Origin: an uncultured Lachnospiraceae bacterium
GTDB lineage: Bacteria > Bacillota > Clostridia > Lachnospirales > Lachnospiraceae
DNA: 8,697 bases
Direction: 5' to 3'
NCBI GenBank assembly: GCA_905236365.1
Contig: CAJOPP010000114.1
Coordinates: 1 to 8,697 of the forward strand
Under the pieces are notes generated by a model that made no database searches, was not told the DNA's origin, and saw only the letters and a program-made list of their open reading frames with translations. Positions 5,801 through 8,697 of this stretch are shown here, piece after piece. The position numbers were made by a program, and so were the translations under genes. How positions within the stretch are numbered: position 1 is the stretch's first letter; each line of letters opens with the position of its first letter.

Positions 5801-7006
5801 ATGTTAGAAGGAAAAACAGTGGTTTTAGGTGTGACCGGATCGATTGCATCCTATAAAATTGCAAATCTTGCCAGTATGTTGGTCAAGCTTCATGCGGATG
5901 TCAATGTAATTATGACGAAAAATGCTACAAACTTTATTAATCCGATCACTTTTGAGACTCTGACCGGTAATAAATGTTTAGTGGATACATTTGACCGCAA
6001 TTTTCAGTTTAATGTAGAACATGTTGCCTTGGCTAAACGTGCGGATCTGTTTATGGTAGCGCCGGCTTCTGCAAATGTGATTGGCAAGATTGCAGGTGGA
6101 ATTGCGGATGATATGTTGACTACAACGATTATGGCGTGCAAAGCACCTAAATATATTGCACCGGCTATGAATACGAATATGTTTGAAAATCCAATTGTGC
6201 AGGATAACATAAAAAAGTTGGAGGAGTATGGATATGAGATTATTTCTCCGGCTACCGGCTATCTTGCCTGTGGGGATACAGGAGCTGGAAAATTACCTTC
6301 CGAGGAGACCCTGCTCGCATATATTCTGAAGGAATTGCATTACGAAAAAGATCTGGCAGGAAAAAAAGTATTAGTCACAGCAGGTCCTACTATGGAGGCG
6401 ATTGATCCGGTTCGCTTCATATCGAATCATTCCACCGGCAAGATGGGTTATGCCATTGCAAAATGTGCCATGGAGCGGGGGGCAGACGTGACTCTTGTGA
6501 CAGGAAAGACAGAGATTTCCTGTCCACCATTTGTAAAAGTGGTGCCGGTTGTCAGTGCACAGGATATGTTTGAAGCGGTAAAGGATTGCTATCAGGAGAT
6601 GGATTTTATTATTAAAGCTGCAGCTGTGGCAGATTATACTCCGGTTACGACAGCAGAAGATAAAATTAAGAAAAAGGATGATGATTTGGCGATTCCGCTA
6701 AAACGAACGACTGATATTCTCAAATATATAGGTGAACACAGAAAATCAAATCAGGTTATTTGTGGGTTTGCAATGGAAACAAAGGATTTGATCGAAAATG
6801 CCACGAAGAAATTAAAAAGTAAAAATGTGGATATGATTGTTGCCAATAACTTAAAAGTAGCGGGTGCCGGTTTTGGAACGGATACCAATGTTGTGACCAT
6901 CATTGAGAAAGAGGAGAAAAAAGAACTTCCAATGTTATCAAAAGAAGATGTGGCGAAAACAATTTTGGACGAGATGTTAATTTGTGCTGGGCAGTGTGGC
7001 TGCTAA
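5801..7006 (+). CDS. coaBC: Bifunctional phosphopantothenoylcysteine decarboxylase / phosphopantothenate--cysteine ligase
   Basis: CoaBC carries out two steps of CoA synthesis. The C-terminal CoaB domain couples 4'-phosphopantothenate to cysteine (nucleotide-activated), and the N-terminal FMN-dependent CoaC domain decarboxylates the product to 4'-phosphopantetheine. CoaC features are GVTGSIASYK, His74 (VEHVAL), the PAMNTNM motif with Asn124, and the flap Cys157 in ACGDTGAGKLP. CoaB begins near residue 186 and shows VTAGPTMEAIDPVR, SNHSTGKMG and KAAAVADY (Lys272). At 401 aa the length is normal. AGGAG (5787-5791) lies nine bases before ATG 5801. The ATG at 5795 is only three bases from it, and the longer reading from 5762 begins inside a repeat. 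The C-terminus ends in an unusual CAGQCGC tail. It is the last gene of the pan cluster. Confidence 0.96.
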   Translation: MLEGKTVVLGVTGSIASYKIANLASMLVKLHADVNVIMTKNATNFINPITFETLTGNKCLVDTFDRNFQFNVEHVALAKRADLFMVAPASANVIGKIAGGIADDMLTTTIMACKAPKYIAPAMNTNMFENPIVQDNIKKLEEYGYEIISPATGYLACGDTGAGKLPSEETLLAYILKELHYEKDLAGKKVLVTAGPTMEAIDPVRFISNHSTGKMGYAIAKCAMERGADVTLVTGKTEISCPPFVKVVPVVSAQDMFEAVKDCYQEMDFIIKAAAVADYTPVTTAEDKIKKKDDDLAIPLKRTTDILKYIGEHRKSNQVICGFAMETKDLIENATKKLKSKNVDMIVANNLKVAGAGFGTDTNVVTIIEKEEKKELPMLSKEDVAKTILDEMLICAGQCGC

Positions 7007-7027
7007 CAGATGCGAAGGGATAGTAGG

Positions 7028-7033
7028 TATAAT
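7028..7033 (+). promoter_or_regulatory. Isolated TATAAT -10-like box
   Basis: A perfect TATAAT lies between coaBC and the HAD gene, followed by two adjacent palindromes (GGTGCACC at 7053-7060 and GCATGC at 7061-7066) and then the terminator-like hairpin. No convincing -35 box is found 16-18 bases upstream, so this is a weak promoter candidate. Confidence 0.25.
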
Positions 7034-7074
7034 AGTAGAGCAATCAAAAATGGGTGCACCGCATGCTTGGCGAT

Positions 7075-7107
7075 AGGAGTGAAAAATTTTTTCACTTCTG
7101 GATTTTT
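7075..7107 (+). terminator. Terminator-like hairpin after coaBC
   Basis: AGGAGTGAAAA (7075-7085) pairs with TTTTCACTTCT (7089-7099), giving an 11-base-pair stem with one G-U pair and a three-base loop. GGA and then TTTTT (7103-7107) follow. The stem is AT-rich at the loop end, so efficiency may be modest. It would end the pan-coaBC transcript before the HAD gene. Confidence 0.6.
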
Positions 7108-7169
7108 GTCATAGAGAAACAAACAGACCTGGCAGTTTTAGGCTTGTTATCAAAAAGATGGGAGAGATT

Positions 7170-7973
7170 ATGAAAAAAGTATTGATTTTAGATATTGATG
7201 GGACATTGACGAATAGTAAGAAGGAAGTTACTCCGAAGACCCTGGAGGCGTTACTTAAGATTCAGGAACATGGGCATACCGTTATTATTGCGTCCGGTAG
7301 ACCGACACAAGGTGTAAAATGGATTGCGGACATTCTTAAATTAGAGCAGTATGGCGGATATGTACTTTGCTTCAACGGTGCAAGAGTTACAAATGTAAAG
7401 ACAAAAGAGATTGTTTATCAGCAATGTTTTCCAAAAGACTGTATTGCACCACTTTGTGCATATGCAAAGGAACATGATATGGGGCTGGTCACTTACGAGA
7501 ATGATACAGTCATTGCAGCAACCAGAATTGATGAATATATGGAATTTGAAGCAAGACTTAATCATATGCAGTTGAAAAAAGTCGAAGATTTTGCCGCCTA
7601 TGTGGATTTTGATGTGAATAAATGTCTGTTTTCTGCACCGGTAGACAAGGCTCCGGAATTGGAGAAGGAATTGGTGAACCGGTATGAAGGAAAACTTAGT
7701 ATTTACCGGTCTGAACCGTTCTTTATTGAAGCAATGCCATTAGGTGTGGATAAAGCAGCTTCGTTGGAGCATCTTTTTCAAATTATTGGTGTGGACAAAG
7801 AAAATGCCATTGCCTGTGGAGACGGATTCAATGATATGTCTATGATTCAGTACGCGGGAGTAGGGGTTGCCATGGCAAATGCACAGGAGGAAGTAAAACA
7901 GGTTGCTGACGTGGTTACTGCCAGGACAAATGATGAAGATGGATTATTGGAAGTGATTGAGCAATATTTTTAA
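7170..7973 (+). CDS. HAD-IIB family (Cof-type) phosphatase
   Basis: This 267-aa cytoplasmic hydrolase uses an aspartate nucleophile to remove phosphate from small metabolites, possibly sugar phosphates or flavin/nucleotide phosphates; the substrate cannot be read from sequence. All four HAD motifs are present: DIDGT with Asp8 and Asp10, Ser42 in ASGR, Lys195 in GVDKAASL, and GDGFND with Asp218 and Asp222. Between motifs II and III lies the C2 cap typical of class IIB (residues about 80-190). ATG 7170 is chosen because GGGAG lies five bases before it; the in-frame ATG at 7158 is inside or before that site. It is separated from coaBC by 163 bases and a terminator-like hairpin, so it is probably a separate unit. 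Confidence 0.93.
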   Translation: MKKVLILDIDGTLTNSKKEVTPKTLEALLKIQEHGHTVIIASGRPTQGVKWIADILKLEQYGGYVLCFNGARVTNVKTKEIVYQQCFPKDCIAPLCAYAKEHDMGLVTYENDTVIAATRIDEYMEFEARLNHMQLKKVEDFAAYVDFDVNKCLFSAPVDKAPELEKELVNRYEGKLSIYRSEPFFIEAMPLGVDKAASLEHLFQIIGVDKENAIACGDGFNDMSMIQYAGVGVAMANAQEEVKQVADVVTARTNDEDGLLEVIEQYF

Positions 7974-8015
7974 AATGGGTTTGCGATAGGATGAATCTAT
8001 ACGGAGTGATGAATT

Positions 8016-8117
8016 ATGATAATTCGAAAACATTATTATGTCAGCGGCAGCGTGCAGGTAGTGGGATTCCGTTATCGGGCATACCATACCGCCAATCATT
8101 TTGGACTTACAGGATAG
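8016..8117 (+). pseudogene. Acylphosphatase, truncated and probably inactive
   Basis: ATG 8016 opens 33 codons that match the N-terminal third of acylphosphatase (usually about 90 aa). They include RKHYYVSG, then VQVVGFRYRAYH and GLTG, and are stopped by TAG exactly where the family normally continues with W-x-x-N. The catalytic Arg19 is kept, but the phosphate-loop Gly of VQGVGFR is Val15, and the catalytic Asn and the rest of the fold are missing. Neither the sequence after the stop nor its other frames resumes the acylphosphatase pattern, so it is a deletion or rearrangement, not a single nonsense change. GGAG (8003-8006) still precedes the start. It lies 42 bases after the HAD gene and may have been cotranscribed with it. 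An intact copy could exist elsewhere. Confidence 0.8.
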
Positions 8118-8183
8118 GACCATTTTCCACCTTGCACATGACAAGAATCTGACAATTATAGATTCAAGGTAACTGTTCAGACA

Positions 8184-8208
8184 GCATCTCACATTAACCG
8201 CGAGATGC
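8184..8208. repeat. Inverted repeat, 7-base stem
   Basis: GCATCTC (8184-8190) and GAGATGC (8202-8208) can form a perfect seven-base-pair stem with an 11-base loop. No T-run follows on either strand, so a terminator role is not supported. Immediately after it lies the 14-base AT palindrome AAAATATATATTTT (8214-8227). Confidence 0.5.
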
Positions 8209-8230
8209 GTACGAAAATATATATTTTACA

Positions 8231-8284
8231 ATGCAACAGGCATACTGGAATATATGTCAGTACCATGCCTGTTGCGTATTTGTT
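8231..8284. terminator. Long hairpin between convergent genes, possible bidirectional terminator
   Basis: ATGCAACAGGCAT (8231-8243) pairs with ATGCCTGTTGCGT (8265-8277), giving 13 pairs including one G-U. An inner ACTG/CAGT stem (8244-8247 and 8258-8261) extends the structure across the loop. On the plus strand a moderately T-rich stretch follows (to 8284), and on the minus strand an AT-rich stretch follows. Its position between the HAD/acylphosphatase remnant and the convergent PHP gene suits a two-way terminator, though neither T-tract is strong. Confidence 0.5.
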
Positions 8285-8330
8285 CAGAACTGCTGAATAG
8301 ATACGATTAATGTATAATTGAGATATCATG

Positions 8331-8697
8331 CTAAAATAATGGTATGAATTCCGGTTTTCGCTCTTTGAATACAGTATAATACCGGAAACCGAGTTCTTTT
8401 AATATATTTTCCGCAACATCAAATCCGGTACCGATATTTTCTTTTTTGTGAGCATCACTTCCTACGGTTATAATTTCTCCCCCTAGTTGCTTATATAATT
8501 TTAAAGCATCTATATGAGGATGCGGGTATCCAATCTTAGCTATTCCGGAAGTGTTGATCTCAATTCCTTTTCCGTTCTCAATCAGACGTTTTAATAGAAC
8601 TTCAAAAATATCCCGATAATCATCAAAGCGATACACGAAGTTTTTGTCAGGACAATATCTTACAGCATAGTCCAGATGTCCGTATACATCAAAGCCA
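8331..8697 (-). CDS. PHP-family phosphatase, histidinol-phosphatase-like, C-terminal part (cut by window edge)
   Basis: The frame is open to the right edge and shows about 121 C-terminal residues before TAG at 8331-8333. It contains conserved PHP-domain metal-site blocks: GHLDY with its His (codon 8676-8678), EINTSG with its Glu, and VGSDAH with Asp and His (codons 8454-8456 and 8448-8450). The IGTGFDVA stretch and the C-terminal GFRYYTVFKERKPEF match the HisK/HIS2 type of histidinol phosphatase, which removes phosphate from histidinol phosphate in histidine synthesis. Other PHP phosphoesterases share this layout, so the substrate is not certain. The GTG at 8634-8636 is an internal valine, not a start; the true start lies outside the window. 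It is convergent with the HAD gene. Confidence 0.85.
   Translation of the reverse strand, partial: GFDVYGHLDYAVRYCPDKNFVYRFDDYRDIFEVLLKRLIENGKGIEINTSGIAKIGYPHPHIDALKLYKQLGGEIITVGSDAHKKENIGTGFDVAENILKELGFRYYTVFKERKPEFIPLF

Noticed and set aside
8115..8117. TAG read through as an amino acid in the acylphosphatase frame
   Set aside because: The codons after TAG do not continue the acylphosphatase pattern and soon meet another stop, so recoding would not restore the protein.
8634..8636. GTG as the start of the right-edge minus-strand gene
   Set aside because: The frame continues upstream to the window edge with strongly conserved PHP sequence (GHLDY block), so this codon is an internal valine.

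Overview
The window looks like chromosomal DNA from a low-GC Firmicute, most likely a clostridial gut-type bacterium close to Lachnospiraceae. The reasons are AT-rich codon use, strong Shine-Dalgarno sites of the GGAGG type, GTG/TTG starts, a PanG-type ketopantoate reductase, and an AprX/ISP-like subtilase. The family-level placement is inference; no rRNA or other marker gene is present.

Layout. The left edge (1-168, minus) holds the N-terminus of an S8 subtilisin-like protease. It is divergent from a 73-aa helical protein of unknown function (284-505), which is followed by a zinc/manganese-type ABC substrate-binding lipoprotein (560-1471) and a YhfC-like multi-pass membrane protein (1624-2412). 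The centre (2588-7006) is a compact, co-directional vitamin B5/coenzyme A cluster: panG, panB, panC, panD, coaBC. A terminator-like hairpin follows it. Next comes a HAD-IIB (Cof-type) phosphatase (7170-7973), and then a decayed acylphosphatase fragment (8016-8117) in a 357-base stretch with no intact gene that also carries hairpins. The right edge (8331-8697, minus) is the C-terminal part of a PHP-family histidinol-phosphatase-like protein, convergent with the rest.

How the genes work together. PanB makes ketopantoate from 2-ketoisovalerate, PanG reduces it to pantoate, PanD makes beta-alanine from aspartate, and PanC joins the two into pantothenate. After phosphorylation by a pantothenate kinase that is not encoded here, the bifunctional CoaBC makes 4'-phosphopantetheine. 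All key catalytic residues I checked are present in PanB, PanC, PanD and CoaBC.

Most unusual points. The acylphosphatase gene is broken and also carries a changed phosphate-loop residue. A twin 28-base hairpin-bearing repeat sits between panD and coaBC and creates a false upstream coaBC start. The YhfC-like protein appears to lack the family's histidines. The pan leader contains repeated TGTCA/TGACA elements. The metal-binding lipoprotein has no permease or ATPase beside it. I saw no wholly new multi-gene system; most of the window is recognisable housekeeping metabolism.
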